Assembly: GCF_000277125.1 (NCBI RefSeq)
Contig: NC_016946.1
Span: forward strand, 1,116,001-1,180,000
Length of the DNA: 64,000 nucleotides
Reading direction: 5' to 3'
Source of the DNA: Mycobacterium intracellulare ATCC 13950
GTDB taxonomy: Bacteria; Actinomycetota; Actinomycetes; Mycobacteriales; Mycobacteriaceae
Shown here piece after piece: positions 23,979-32,452 of this stretch (positions are counted from its first letter, which is position 1; each line of letters starts with the position of its first letter). The translations under genes and the position numbers were made by a program. Below the pieces are notes generated by a model. The model was given only the letters and a program-made list of their open reading frames with translations, searched no databases and was not told where the DNA came from.

Positions 23979-24185
23979 ATGAGGACAACAGTGACCATCG
24001 ACGATGCCTTACTGGCTCAGGCGGCGGAACTGACCGGCGTGACGGAGAGTGCGGCGCTTCTCCGTCAGGGATTGCAGACCCTCATTCGGGTAGAGAGCGC
24101 CCGCCGTCTCGCGGCGCTCGGCGGCACGGACCCCAAGGCGTCGGCCGCCCCGCGGCGGAGGCCGCCGACCCGTGATCCTCGTTGA
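23979..24185 (+). CDS. vapB: VapB antitoxin
   Basis: 68 residues. The N-terminus MRTTVTIDDALLAQAAELTG is a ribbon-helix-helix-type DNA-binding start; the Arg/Pro-rich C-terminus would wrap the toxin. ATG 23979 follows GGAGGTG (23969-23975). It overlaps vapC by 14 bases. Position after ychF matches vapB32 (Rv1113). Confidence 0.85.
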   Translation: MRTTVTIDDALLAQAAELTGVTESAALLRQGLQTLIRVESARRLAALGGTDPKASAAPRRRPPTRDPR

Positions 24186-24543
24186 CACATCGATATGGAT
24201 TGACCATCTGCACGTCGCCGAGCAGCGCCTCGTCGGCCGCTTGACCAACGACGAAATCGGTTGCCACCAAATGGTGATCGAGGAGCTGGCACTCGGTATG
24301 ATCAAGCAGCGCGACGACGTACTGAGATTGCTGTCCCATCTGCGCGAGTTTCCGTTGTTGACGCACGCGGAAATCCTCCATCTCGTTGACCGTCGCCGCT
24401 TGTGGGGAAGGGGATTGAGTGCAATCGACGCCCACCTTCTTGGGTCGGTTGCTGTCGTCGACGGTGCACGGCTTTGGACGAGGGACAAGAAGTTGAAAGC
24501 GGCGTGTAAAGAAGTGGGTGTTGCGATCGTCGATGAGTCGTGA
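24172..24543 (+). CDS. vapC: VapC PIN-domain ribonuclease toxin
   Basis: 123 residues. The four PIN acids are present: Asp5 (VDTS), Glu38 (IEEL), Asp86 (AIDAH) and Asp105 (TRDKK), so the RNase should be active. VapC toxins cut specific tRNA or rRNA and are held inactive by VapB. GTG 24172 lies within the end of vapB. The position corresponds to vapC32 (Rv1114). Confidence 0.88.
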   Translation: MILVDTSIWIDHLHVAEQRLVGRLTNDEIGCHQMVIEELALGMIKQRDDVLRLLSHLREFPLLTHAEILHLVDRRRLWGRGLSAIDAHLLGSVAVVDGARLWTRDKKLKAACKEVGVAIVDES

Positions 24544-24600
24544 CGTTGTTTGGTGCAGCCGTCATCCAGCTCCGCTTCAACAGTCACACAAGGAGGCGTT

Positions 24601-25152
24601 ATGCGGTGGCGGGGCGTGTGTCACGTCGAGTTCGCGGTGTTGGACTACGACGACTCGATCGCGTTCTACGACGCGTTGTTCGGCTGGCTCGGCTACAGCA
24701 GCTTCTCGTCGCTCAACATGGAATACCAGTCGACGTATTACATGACGCGTAATGTCAACCCGCACAGCTACATCGGCATCCAGCCCGCCCGCACCGGCGA
24801 CAAGTTGACGCATTCCGATCAGGCGGTCGGCATCAACCACATCGCGTTGTGGGCGCGCAGTAGGGCAGAGGTCGACCGCTTCCATCGTGAATTCTTGGTC
24901 GAACGTGCGATCCCCGTCACCGACGAGCCGAAGGAATACCCGCAGTACTGGCCCGGCTACTACGCGGTGTTCTTCGACGACCCGATCAATGGGATTCACT
25001 GGGAATTGGCCTGGGTGCCGAAAGTCCCTACGCCTCGCCAACTTTGGGCGTTCTATCGCGCGATTCGTGCCTTCGCGAAGAGTCGGCCGGACCTGGCGAA
25101 CACGGTCCCGGGCGTCACGATGCAGGCCAGGAGAAACCTGCCGGCCCGATGA
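24601..25152 (+). CDS. VOC/glyoxalase-fold protein
   Basis: 183 residues with two beta-alpha-beta-beta-beta units: GVCHVEFAVLDYDDSIAFYDALFGWLGY and VGINHIALWARSRAEVDRFHREFL, ending at DPINGIHWELAW. His (CHVEF), His (INHIALW) and Glu (HWELAW) could bind a metal. ATG 24601 follows AAGGAGG at 24590-24596. Substrate unknown. Confidence 0.82.
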   Translation: MRWRGVCHVEFAVLDYDDSIAFYDALFGWLGYSSFSSLNMEYQSTYYMTRNVNPHSYIGIQPARTGDKLTHSDQAVGINHIALWARSRAEVDRFHREFLVERAIPVTDEPKEYPQYWPGYYAVFFDDPINGIHWELAWVPKVPTPRQLWAFYRAIRAFAKSRPDLANTVPGVTMQARRNLPAR

Positions 25153-25230
25153 CCGCCGCCGTTGTCGGGGGTGGCGGTTAGCATCCTTCGCGCACGACAC
25201 CCACACCGCCAGGGCCCGCAGGAGGACCGC

Positions 25231-25629
25231 ATGAAGTTCGTATCGACCCGCATCATCACCGCCGACGTCAAGCGCCTGGTGGGTTTCTACGAGATGGTCA
25301 CCCAGATCGCGGCCGTGTGGGGCAACGAGTTGTTCGCGGAGATTCCGACCCCGGCCGGCACGCTGGCCATTGGTAGCGACAAGACGGTGCCGCTGTTCGG
25401 GGCGGGATCGGCCGAGCCGGCGGCGAACCGGAGCGCAATCGTGGAATTCATCGTCGAGGACGTGGACGCCGAGTTCGAGCGGCTGCGCGAGCGTGTCACC
25501 GAGGTCGTGACGACGCCGACGACCATGCCCTGGGGCAACCGCGCGCTGTTGTTCCGGGATCCCGACGGAAATCTCGTCAACCTGTTCACTCCGGTCACCG
25601 ACGAGGCGCGCGCGAAGTTCGGGCTCTGA
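25231..25629 (+). CDS. VOC/glyoxalase-fold protein
   Basis: 132 residues: STRIITADVKRLVGFYEMVTQ at the front and LLFRDPDGNLVNLFTPV at the end, the typical VOC outline. The first metal position is Arg/Ile rather than His, so it may not be a metal-dependent glyoxalase. ATG 25231 follows AGGAGGA. It lies 78 bases after the previous VOC gene. Confidence 0.82.
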   Translation: MKFVSTRIITADVKRLVGFYEMVTQIAAVWGNELFAEIPTPAGTLAIGSDKTVPLFGAGSAEPAANRSAIVEFIVEDVDAEFERLRERVTEVVTTPTTMPWGNRALLFRDPDGNLVNLFTPVTDEARAKFGL

Positions 25630-25727
25630 TCGCCGGGCGCCGCGATGAGGCGGTCGACGGACCTGCAGGTTGCAGATGATCCGCAGAACTACTTGCCCGG
25701 ATCCCGGTCCAGGGAAATCCTGGGGAG

Positions 25728-26111
25728 ATGACGACTGTCAAGCGAACGGGACCGTGGCCGCGGCGGGCTGCGCGCGTGCTGGTGAGCAGCGGGTTGGCAT
25801 TGTCCGCGTTGGGGCTGGCCGGCGGCCCGGGCGCGCAGGCGGCGCCGGCGCCCACCGACCACTGGTGCCCGGGCGAGCCATGGAACCCGGCCTGGGGCAA
25901 CGTCTTGGACTGGGACTGGAATCGCTGCCACGAGTGGCAACATCCGGGCGGCCCGACCGCCCCGTCGGGCTGGGGTCCCTGGGGCCCCCCGCCGGCGTGG
26001 GCGCCGCCGCAGCCACCTCAACCGGCGTGGGCGCCGGGGGCTCAACTGATGTGGAACCCGACCGACGCCGATTGGGGCCTGTGGAACAACGGGATATGGA
26101 CGCCCATCTGA
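25728..26111 (+). CDS. small secreted Trp/Pro-rich protein
   Basis: 127 residues. A signal peptide with a basic start (KRTGPWPRRAARVLV) and a cleavage-like AQAAPA near residue 38. The mature part is about 85 residues, very rich in Trp, Pro and Gly (HWCPGEPWNPAWG, WGPWGPPPAW) with two cysteines that could pair. ATG 25728 follows GGGGAG. I recognise no domain; it resembles unnamed mycobacterial exported proteins. Confidence 0.7.
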   Translation: MTTVKRTGPWPRRAARVLVSSGLALSALGLAGGPGAQAAPAPTDHWCPGEPWNPAWGNVLDWDWNRCHEWQHPGGPTAPSGWGPWGPPPAWAPPQPPQPAWAPGAQLMWNPTDADWGLWNNGIWTPI

Positions 26112-26185
26112 GCAGGCACCGTCTCGGGCCAAGGCCGCTTTGATCAGACGCGATTGGCGGCGCTAACGGTCAACCCTCCCGGGGC

Positions 26186-26191
26186 TAGGGT
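26186..26191 (+). promoter_or_regulatory. -10 hexamer TAGGGT before the coiled-coil gene
   Basis: TAGGGT, five bases, then GTG 26197; no ribosome site is present, consistent with a leaderless start. Confidence 0.35.
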
Positions 26192-26196
26192 GAACT

Positions 26197-26556
26197 GTGG
26201 CCGCAGACGACCGCGCCGAGCCGCCCGAGGGGCCGGAATGCGGGCCCGACGCGCTCGAGGAGCGCGAAAGGGCCCTGGTCCGGCAGGAGGCTGAGCTCCG
26301 AAAGCGTGAATTTCTTGCCGGCAAAAGGGACGGGATTGCCGACCAGCGCGACCAGATTGCCGACGAGCGCGAGCGGGCGGCGGACGAACGAGAGCAGCGC
26401 GCGGACGAACGCGAGGGCACGAGCGAAGAGCAGGAACGCGCGCGATTGCGGCGCGCCGATGAAAGGGTGCAGCGCGCACAGGCGCGCGCGGAGCGGGACC
26501 AGGCCGACGTTGACCGCGAGATTGCGCAAAGCGAACGGGGCCCTGACCCCGCCTGA
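26197..26556 (+). CDS. heptad-repeat coiled-coil protein
   Basis: 119 residues, mostly Glu, Arg, Ala and Asp. From about residue 45 the sequence runs in seven-residue steps (RDQIADE, RERAADE, REQRADE, REGTSEE), predicting one long charged coiled coil. No signal peptide or membrane segment. Function unknown; it may be a scaffold or oligomerisation partner. The GTG start is supported by the -10 placement and the lack of an upstream alternative. Confidence 0.62.
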   Translation: MAADDRAEPPEGPECGPDALEERERALVRQEAELRKREFLAGKRDGIADQRDQIADERERAADEREQRADEREGTSEEQERARLRRADERVQRAQARAERDQADVDREIAQSERGPDPA

Positions 26557-26602
26557 TGGGTGACGCGACCGAGGTATCCCTGGACGGCATCGCCTAAATG
26601 CG

Positions 26603-26613
26603 GGCAATTTGCC
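26603..26613 (+). promoter_or_regulatory. palindrome and AT-rich leader before the peptidase-like gene
   Basis: GGCAATTTGCC is a perfect 11-base palindrome at the head of an AT-rich stretch (26603-26680) unlike the flanking DNA, with several -10-like hexamers (TAATAA at about 26635). Possibly an operator and promoter for the following gene. Confidence 0.3.
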
Positions 26614-26680
26614 GCCAAAAATATACCCGTGTGTAATAAATTTGCTTTAGCTGCGGCACAGGTCATTGTCGGTTTACCGA

Positions 26681-27313
26681 ATGACGTGCGCCACAAATTT
26701 TGGTTGGCAATATATGTTATTGCTAGCCTCGCTGCCCATGGTCGTTATTGCTACATTGATGTCGTTGATCAATCAGGTTTCCGGCACGCCATATATCGCG
26801 GGCGGAGATTCTCCCGCCGGGACCGATTGTTCGGGACTCGCTTCGTGGATTGCGAATGCCGCAACCGATAGGCCAGTTTTTGGGGATCGATTTAACACCG
26901 GAAACGAAGAAGCGGCGTTGCTGGCGCGAGGGTTCCAATACGGGACCGCGCCCAACGCCTTGGTCATCGGATGGAACGGTGGCCACACCGCGGTGACGCT
27001 GCCCGACGGGACGTCGGTGGCCAGCGGTGAGCGCGGCGGCGTCCACGTGGGCGGCCCCGGCGCCTACCAGGCCGGATTCACGCATCACATGTTCCTTCCG
27101 ATGGAGTTGGAGGACGCGTTGCCGCCGCCGCCGGACGCCGCTTTGCCGCCGGACGCGTTGCCGCCGCCGCCCGACGCCCCTCCGCCGGCGGACGCTTTGC
27201 CGCCTCCGCCCGACGCTCCTGCGCCGGCGGACGCGCCCGCGCCCCCGCCGGAAGAGCCCGCCGTTTTGATCGACGCTCCGGCGCCGCCGATGGACACCCC
27301 GCCGGCACTTTAA
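26681..27313 (+). CDS. NlpC/P60-like exported cysteine peptidase with PPPDA-repeat tail
   Basis: 210 residues from ATG 26681; TTG 26666 and ATG 26714 are alternatives. A signal-anchor helix (residues 12-30) precedes a short papain-like core: nucleophile Cys50 in PAGTDCSGLASW and His102 in GWNGGHTAV, as in cell-wall NlpC/P60 and mycobacteriophage-type peptidases. The last 75 residues repeat PPPDA/LPPPPDAP and are probably disordered, perhaps wall-spanning. The first half uses codons rare in this window (TTA, CTA, AGG, ACA, TAT, TTT), suggesting acquisition from elsewhere. Likely substrate is peptidoglycan stem peptide, by family only. Confidence 0.7.
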   Translation: MTCATNFGWQYMLLLASLPMVVIATLMSLINQVSGTPYIAGGDSPAGTDCSGLASWIANAATDRPVFGDRFNTGNEEAALLARGFQYGTAPNALVIGWNGGHTAVTLPDGTSVASGERGGVHVGGPGAYQAGFTHHMFLPMELEDALPPPPDAALPPDALPPPPDAPPPADALPPPPDAPAPADAPAPPPEEPAVLIDAPAPPMDTPPAL

Positions 27314-27675
27314 TTGTATTTGTCCGACAGCGCGGTAATTGCGGATTCATAACAAATGAAATGCGTGCCGTCGGCCATTTATCGGTTCTTTCCGACGATT
27401 GGCGGCGGCCATCCCGACGGGCCGGCACAATAGTGAAATGACACGACCACCGAGCCGTGTGTGAGCTACGACACTGCCTTCGGAAAAGTGGCGGAAGTGC
27501 GCGCCGCGGCGAAAGTTTCTCATGGGTTGCTTGTGACTCGTGAGAACACTTTGCTGCCGCCTTCGCTGACCGGAAACGCGCCCGACACCCCGCCGCAACA
27601 GTGCCCGCCGCCAGATAGGCTGGCGCTGCCTGCGGTGCGGGCACACCGAAATCGGCGAACCGAGGCGGGGCCGCA
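27314..27675 (+). other. 362-base stretch without a convincing gene
   Basis: Between the peptidase-like gene and the monooxygenase. I see no supported coding region; a 72-codon frame (27461-27679) is low-complexity and lacks a ribosome site. TAGGCT near 27615 could be the -10 for the downstream gene. Confidence 0.5.
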
Positions 27676-27999
27676 ATGATCTTCATCGTCGTCAAGTTCG
27701 AAACCAAACCCGAGTGGACGGACCGGTGGCCTGAACTCGTCGCCGCGTTCACGGCGGCGACTCGTGCCGAGGAGGGCAACCTGTGGTTCGAGTGGTCGCG
27801 CAGCCTGGACAACCCGGCGGAGTACGTCCTGGTGGAAGCGTTCCGCGACGATGAGGCGGGCGGTGTCCACGTCAACAGCGATCACTTCAAGCGGGCCATG
27901 CACGAACTTCCGCAGGCGTTGAAGTCGACGCCGAAGATCATCAACCAGACGCTCGATGCCACTGGGTGGTCCGAGATGGGCGAGATGTCGGTCGGCTAG
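27676..27999 (+). CDS. ABM-domain quinol monooxygenase (Rv1117-like)
   Basis: 107 residues, a one-domain antibiotic-biosynthesis-monooxygenase fold (MIFIVVKFETKPEWTDRW; EEGNLWFEWSRS; DHFKRAMHEL). Such dimeric, often cofactor-free proteins oxidise quinols or act in heme/polyketide chemistry; the actual substrate is unknown. Size and position match Rv1117. Confidence 0.85.
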   Translation: MIFIVVKFETKPEWTDRWPELVAAFTAATRAEEGNLWFEWSRSLDNPAEYVLVEAFRDDEAGGVHVNSDHFKRAMHELPQALKSTPKIINQTLDATGWSEMGEMSVG

Positions 28000-28047
28000 C
28001 CGCCGGCCACGGATGTCGGCGGCCGGCCAGACACCCTTCCCCCCAAG

Positions 28048-28731
28048 CTAGCCGGCCACCACGATCTCGATTTCGTCGCCCAGCGCGTATCCCGGTGTGA
28101 GCGGCAGGCTCTCACCGCTCCAGAACGAGCCGGGGTCAAACCAGTTCGAGTACTTCTCCGTGGCCATCAAACCCATTTCCTCGTAGGTGATGGCCACCGT
28201 TTCCGCGCAGTAGGCGGCCTCCAGGCCGAGGCGCTGGCGCTCCTTGCGCCGCAGCGTCGACTCTCGAACTTTCCTGTCCACGACCGGGATTCCGCGCGCC
28301 CAGTCGTACGCGTTCGGCAGGCGGCCGCGCAACCACCGGCCGGTCAGGCGCATGGTGGTCGGAAACGCGGTGCCGTCCATGCGGGCGATGACGCGCAGCA
28401 GCTTGTTCTCTTGCTCGCGGTTGGCCGGCGGCGTCAGCTGGCGCAGCCAGCACCGCTGGTGGTAGCGCTGGGTCCACTGCAAGACGGACTGCTGCAGATC
28501 GTTGAGTTGCACGCCGCGGTGGTTCGTCCCCGTCCACAGGTCGGCGAGCTTGTCACCCAGTTCGGCGTGCCAGATCAGCGGCGGCAAGTCGTCGATGGCC
28601 ACCGTCATTCCCACGTGGTTCACCGGGGCGTTCGTCAAGGTCTGGATGGCACGGTCGGGTCCCGAACCGCCGCGAAACAGCCAAAGATCGCCCGTACGGG
28701 TCTCCTCGAGCGCTTGGTTCAAGGTGAGCAT
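28048..28731 (-). CDS. YiiX-like permuted papain-fold hydrolase (Rv1118c-like)
   Basis: 227 residues from ATG 28731; an in-frame ATG at 28866 would add a 45-residue low-complexity extension, and I cannot exclude it. The candidate active site has permuted order: histidine in VNHVGMTVAI and WHAEL, and cysteine late in the chain in AYCAETVAITYEEMG, as in YiiX/NlpC-P60-related proteins. Function unknown. The divergent gene begins at 28878. Confidence 0.68.
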   Translation of the reverse strand: MLTLNQALEETRTGDLWLFRGGSGPDRAIQTLTNAPVNHVGMTVAIDDLPPLIWHAELGDKLADLWTGTNHRGVQLNDLQQSVLQWTQRYHQRCWLRQLTPPANREQENKLLRVIARMDGTAFPTTMRLTGRWLRGRLPNAYDWARGIPVVDRKVRESTLRRKERQRLGLEAAYCAETVAITYEEMGLMATEKYSNWFDPGSFWSGESLPLTPGYALGDEIEIVVAG

Positions 28732-28865
28732 GGTTGTGTAAGCCCGTTCGCCGCTGCGGCTTTCGCCGGTCTCCTCGTCTCCTGAGCCCGCCTGCGCGTC
28801 GCGGTGCCGTGCCTCGCGGGCACACCAGTCAATCACAACCAGCGCGCGACGACGGGGACTACGCA

Positions 28866-28871
28866 TAGCCT
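28866..28871 (+). promoter_or_regulatory. -10 hexamer TAGCCT, leaderless layout
   Basis: TAGCCT then six bases and ATG 28878. Confidence 0.4.
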
Positions 28872-28877
28872 GGTCTC

Positions 28878-29087
28878 ATGCGCAGTGTGTGGAAGTGGCT
28901 GGGACTGGCCGGTGCCGCCGGCGTCGTCGCCGGGGGCGTGCTGGTGGCTCGCGACCAGCGCAAGCGGCGCGCCTACACCGCCGACGAGGTCCGCAATCGG
29001 TTGCATCAGCGGTTGGCCGAATACGAAGGGGGAGGCCTTCAGTCCGGGCCGGGATCGGCCGAGGGCTCAACGGCGAACAACCGATAG
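28878..29087 (+). CDS. small membrane protein
   Basis: 69 residues. One N-terminal transmembrane helix ([18 protein letters not shown]) followed by a basic stretch ([28 protein letters not shown]). Its last 49 bases overlap the 3' end of the convergent cyclase gene. The leaderless-type promoter and well-formed helix favour a real gene; function unknown. Confidence 0.6.
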   Translation: MRSVWKWLGLAGAAGVVAGGVLVARDQRKRRAYTADEVRNRLHQRLAEYEGGGLQSGPGSAEGSTANNR

Positions 29088-29872
29088 CTGCCCGAAAAAC
29101 CCTTCAGCTCGACGTCGCGGCCGCCGTCGAAACGGATGCCCTCGGACTCCGAAAGCGCGTCCCGCACCGGCTGACTCACCAAGATCTCACCACCGGCGGC
29201 TTGTGCCGCGACCCGCGCCGCCATGGCGACATTGCGGCCGAACAAGTCATCGCCGCGGCGCACCGACCGTCCCATATGGATGCCGATCCGAACGCGAATC
29301 TCCTCGTGCCGCTTGCGGTTTGCATCCCTGCGCAACGCGCGTTGCAGGTCGATCCCGCAGCGCACCGCCTCTTCGGCGCGCGCGAAGGCGATCATGAATC
29401 CGTCGCCCTGACTCTTCACCACGTGCCCGGACCGCCGCTGCACCAGATCCGAGACCAGCTTGTCGTGCGAGCTGATCAGTTTGACCCACGCCCGGTCCCC
29501 GATGCGCTCGTTCAGCGCGGTGGACTCCTCGATGTCGGAGAACAGGATCACCACCCGGCCGTCCGGCGTGACCCGCGCGAGGTCGGGCCGTTCGACCTCG
29601 GCCCAGTCCGCGAGGTCTTCGATCGAGCTGCGCACCGCCGCCCCGAAGCCCTCCTTGCGCACCAGGTTGGCGGTGTTCCACACCGTCTTCACGGCTTCGC
29701 GGCCGCCCGACAGCAACCAGCTGCGGGCGTCGTTTCGCTGGCGCAGCTCGTCGAGCTCGCGCTGACTGCGCGCGAGCAGCTGCCACAGCACCACCAACCC
29801 GATGGCCTCGATCGCAGCAAACCCGGCCAGAATGTAGACCGAGACATGCAGCGCGTCACCCATGCCGGTCAT
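29039..29872 (-). CDS. class III adenylyl cyclase, single-TM (Rv1120c-like)
   Basis: 277 residues. One N-terminal helix ([23 protein letters not shown]), a charged linker, then a cyclase domain from about residue 100: [11 protein letters not shown] (metal Asp), [15 protein letters not shown] (Lys and second Asp) and [12 protein letters not shown] (transition-state Asn and Arg). The essential set looks intact, so activity is likely; in M. tuberculosis the corresponding Rv1120c is short and thought inactive. It has no HAMP domain, unlike the cyclase at 3.3 kb. ATG 29872 assumed. Confidence 0.85.
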   Translation of the reverse strand: MTGMGDALHVSVYILAGFAAIEAIGLVVLWQLLARSQRELDELRQRNDARSWLLSGGREAVKTVWNTANLVRKEGFGAAVRSSIEDLADWAEVERPDLARVTPDGRVVILFSDIEESTALNERIGDRAWVKLISSHDKLVSDLVQRRSGHVVKSQGDGFMIAFARAEEAVRCGIDLQRALRRDANRKRHEEIRVRIGIHMGRSVRRGDDLFGRNVAMAARVAAQAAGGEILVSQPVRDALSESEGIRFDGGRDVELKGFSGSYRLFAVEPSADPGPD

Positions 29873-29994
29873 CCTTGCAAGGCCGCGGTCCGGCTAGGTT
29901 GTCGGCCCTGTGAGCAGTGTCTAGGGTTGAGGCCGCCGGCCGCGGGTAGTGATCTCAGGGGCGTCCCATCAGGTGACTTTCGGGAGGAGCGGTT

Positions 29995-31404
29995 TTGGCC
30001 GACGGCGACGGTGATTCATCCGACCTGCTGGTGATCTTCGGAATCACCGGCGACCTGGCGCGCAAGATGACGTTTCGCGCCCTGTATCGCCTCGAGCGTC
30101 GCGACGAGCTACACCACCCGATCATCGGCGTGGCCAGCGACGACATCACCACCGAGCAGCTGCTGGACCGGGCGCGCGACGCCATCCAGAAATCCGGCGA
30201 GAAGTTCGACGACGCGGTGTTCGACCGGCTGGCCGGCCGGATCTCCTACTTGCACGGCGACGTCACCGATGCCGATCTCTACAAGCAGCTCGCCAAGAAG
30301 ATCGATTCGGACGCCCATCCGCTCTACTACCTCGAGATGCCGCCGGCGCTGTTCGCGCCCATCGTGGAGAACCTGGCGAAGGCCGACCTGTTGGAGCGGG
30401 CGCGGGTGGCGATCGAGAAGCCGTTCGGCCACGACCTGGAGTCGGCGCGCGACCTCAACGCCCGGCTGCGCGCGGTGCTCGACGAAGACCAAATCCTGCG
30501 CGTGGACCACTTTTTGGGCAAACAACCCGTCGAAGAACTGCAGTACCTGCGCTTCGCCAACAACGGCCTGGCGAAGCTGTGGGACCGCGAGAGCATCTCC
30601 GAGATCCACATCACCATGGCCGAGGACTTCGGGATCGAGGACCGCGGCAAGTTCTACGACGCGGTGGGAGCGCTGCGCGACGTCGTGCAAAACCATCTGC
30701 TGCAGGTGCTCGCGCTGGTCGCCATGGAGCCCCCGGTGGGCGCCGGCGCCGACGACCTCAACGACAAGAAGGCCGAGGTTTTCCGGGCCATGCCCGCGCT
30801 GGACCCGGAGCGCTGCGTGCGTGGGCAGTACCGCGGTTATACCGAAGTCTCCGGCGTGGCAAAGGATTCCACCACCGAGACCTACGTCGCGCTGCGTACC
30901 GAGATCGACAACTGGCGCTGGGCCGGCGTGCCGATCTTCCTGCGCGCCGGCAAGGCGCTGCCGGAAAAGGTCACCGAGGTCCGGATGTTCCTGCACCATG
31001 TCCCCGGGTTTTCGTTCCTGCCCAACCGTCGCCCACCCGATCCCAACCAGATCGTGCTGCGCATCGACCCCGACCCCGGGATGCGGCTGCAGCTGTCCGC
31101 TCAGGTCGGCGATTCGTGGCACGACGTTCACCTGGACTCGTCGTTCGCCGAGGATCTCGGCGAGCCGGTACGCCCCTACGAACGGCTGCTCTACGCCGCG
31201 TTCAACGGAGATCGCCAGCTGTTCGCCCGCGAGGACGCCATCGAAGAGACGTGGCGGATCGTGCAGCCGTTGCTGGACAAGCCGGGTCGAATCCACCACT
31301 ACGACCAAGGCTCCTGGGGGCCGGAGGCCGCCGAAGCGCTGGTGCGTGGCCACCACGCCTGGCAGGAGCCGTGGCTGCCGCGCAGCACGGCCACGAAACA
31401 GTAA
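29995..31404 (+). CDS. zwf1: glucose-6-phosphate 1-dehydrogenase
   Basis: 469 residues, closely following Rv1121. Oxidises glucose-6-phosphate to 6-phosphogluconolactone. Nucleotide-binding IFGITGDLARK (about 14-24), EKPFGHD, and active-site RVDHFLGKQ with the catalytic His are intact. The start is TTG 29995, supported by GGGAGGAG at 29982-29989 and by homology; no ATG or GTG fits. gnd2 begins 16 bases downstream with its own AAGGAG, making a two-gene oxidative pentose phosphate operon. Confidence 0.96.
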   Translation: MADGDGDSSDLLVIFGITGDLARKMTFRALYRLERRDELHHPIIGVASDDITTEQLLDRARDAIQKSGEKFDDAVFDRLAGRISYLHGDVTDADLYKQLAKKIDSDAHPLYYLEMPPALFAPIVENLAKADLLERARVAIEKPFGHDLESARDLNARLRAVLDEDQILRVDHFLGKQPVEELQYLRFANNGLAKLWDRESISEIHITMAEDFGIEDRGKFYDAVGALRDVVQNHLLQVLALVAMEPPVGAGADDLNDKKAEVFRAMPALDPERCVRGQYRGYTEVSGVAKDSTTETYVALRTEIDNWRWAGVPIFLRAGKALPEKVTEVRMFLHHVPGFSFLPNRRPPDPNQIVLRIDPDPGMRLQLSAQVGDSWHDVHLDSSFAEDLGEPVRPYERLLYAAFNGDRQLFAREDAIEETWRIVQPLLDKPGRIHHYDQGSWGPEAAEALVRGHHAWQEPWLPRSTATKQ

Positions 31405-31420
31405 GGAGACCAGGGACAGC

Positions 31421-32443
31421 ATGCAGCTTGGGATGATCGGCCTCGGCCGGATGGGCGCCAACATCGTCCGACGCGTGGTCGCGGGAGGACATGAATGCGT
31501 GGTGTACGACCACAACCCCGACGCGGTGGAGGCGATGGCGGGGGAGGACAAGACCACCGGGGTGTCCTCGCTGCAAGAGCTCGCCGAGAAGATGACCGCG
31601 CCGCGCGTCGTATGGGTGATGGTGCCGGCCGGGACGATCACCACCGGGGTGATCGACGAACTGGCCGAGACCCTCGAGTCCGGCGACATCGTCATCGACG
31701 GCGGGAACTCCTACTACCGCGACGACATCAGCCACGCAAAGACGCTGTCGGAGAAGGGCATTCACTTCCTGGACTGCGGCACCAGCGGCGGGGTGTGGGG
31801 CCGCGAACGTGGGTACTGCCTGATGGTCGGCGGCGACGACGAAGCGTTCGCGCGCGCCGAGCCGATCTTCGCCACCGTCGCGCCGGGCGTCGACGCGGCA
31901 CCGCGCACACCGGGCCGCGACGGCGAGGTCGCGACGTCGGAGCAGGGGTACTTGCATTGCGGGCCGGCCGGCGCCGGGCACTTCGTGAAGATGGTGCACA
32001 ACGGCATCGAGTACGGCATGATGGCCTCGCTCGCCGAGGGGCTGAACATTTTGCGCAACGCCGACATCGGCAAGCACGTCCAGGAAGGTGACGCGGAAAC
32101 GGCGCCGCTGTCGAATCCTGAGTTCTACCAGTACGACTTCGACATCCCCGAGGTCGCCGAGGTGTGGCGGCGCGGCAGCGTCATCGGGTCCTGGCTCTTG
32201 GATCTGACGGCGATCGCCCTGCACGAATCCCCGGAGCTGAAGGAATTCTCCGGGCGCGTCTCGGACTCCGGAGAGGGACGGTGGACGTCCATCGCCGCGA
32301 TCGACGAGGGAGTCCCCTCGCCGGTGCTGACCACCGCGTTGCAGTCGCGCTTCGCCTCGCGTTCGCTCGACGACTTCGCCAACAAGGCGCTTTCGGCGAT
32401 GCGTAAGCAATTCGGCGGGCACGCGGAGAAGCCGGCGAACTGA
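31421..32443 (+). CDS. gnd2: 6-phosphogluconate dehydrogenase (decarboxylating)
   Basis: 340 residues, the short GndA-like form and the same length as Rv1122. Converts 6-phosphogluconate to ribulose-5-phosphate and CO2. NAD(P)-binding GLGRMGANI at 7-15, IDGGNSYYRDD, and catalytic KMVHNGIEYG. The short form usually prefers NAD+. ATG 31421 follows AAGGAG at proper distance. Confidence 0.96.
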   Translation: MQLGMIGLGRMGANIVRRVVAGGHECVVYDHNPDAVEAMAGEDKTTGVSSLQELAEKMTAPRVVWVMVPAGTITTGVIDELAETLESGDIVIDGGNSYYRDDISHAKTLSEKGIHFLDCGTSGGVWGRERGYCLMVGGDDEAFARAEPIFATVAPGVDAAPRTPGRDGEVATSEQGYLHCGPAGAGHFVKMVHNGIEYGMMASLAEGLNILRNADIGKHVQEGDAETAPLSNPEFYQYDFDIPEVAEVWRRGSVIGSWLLDLTAIALHESPELKEFSGRVSDSGEGRWTSIAAIDEGVPSPVLTTALQSRFASRSLDDFANKALSAMRKQFGGHAEKPAN

Positions 32444-32452
32444 CCGAACCGG

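Noticed and set aside
27461..27679. 72-codon ORF ending in an ATGA overlap with the monooxygenase start
   Set aside because: The overlap is attractive, but there is no ribosome site and the peptide is Pro/Arg low-complexity; likely chance.
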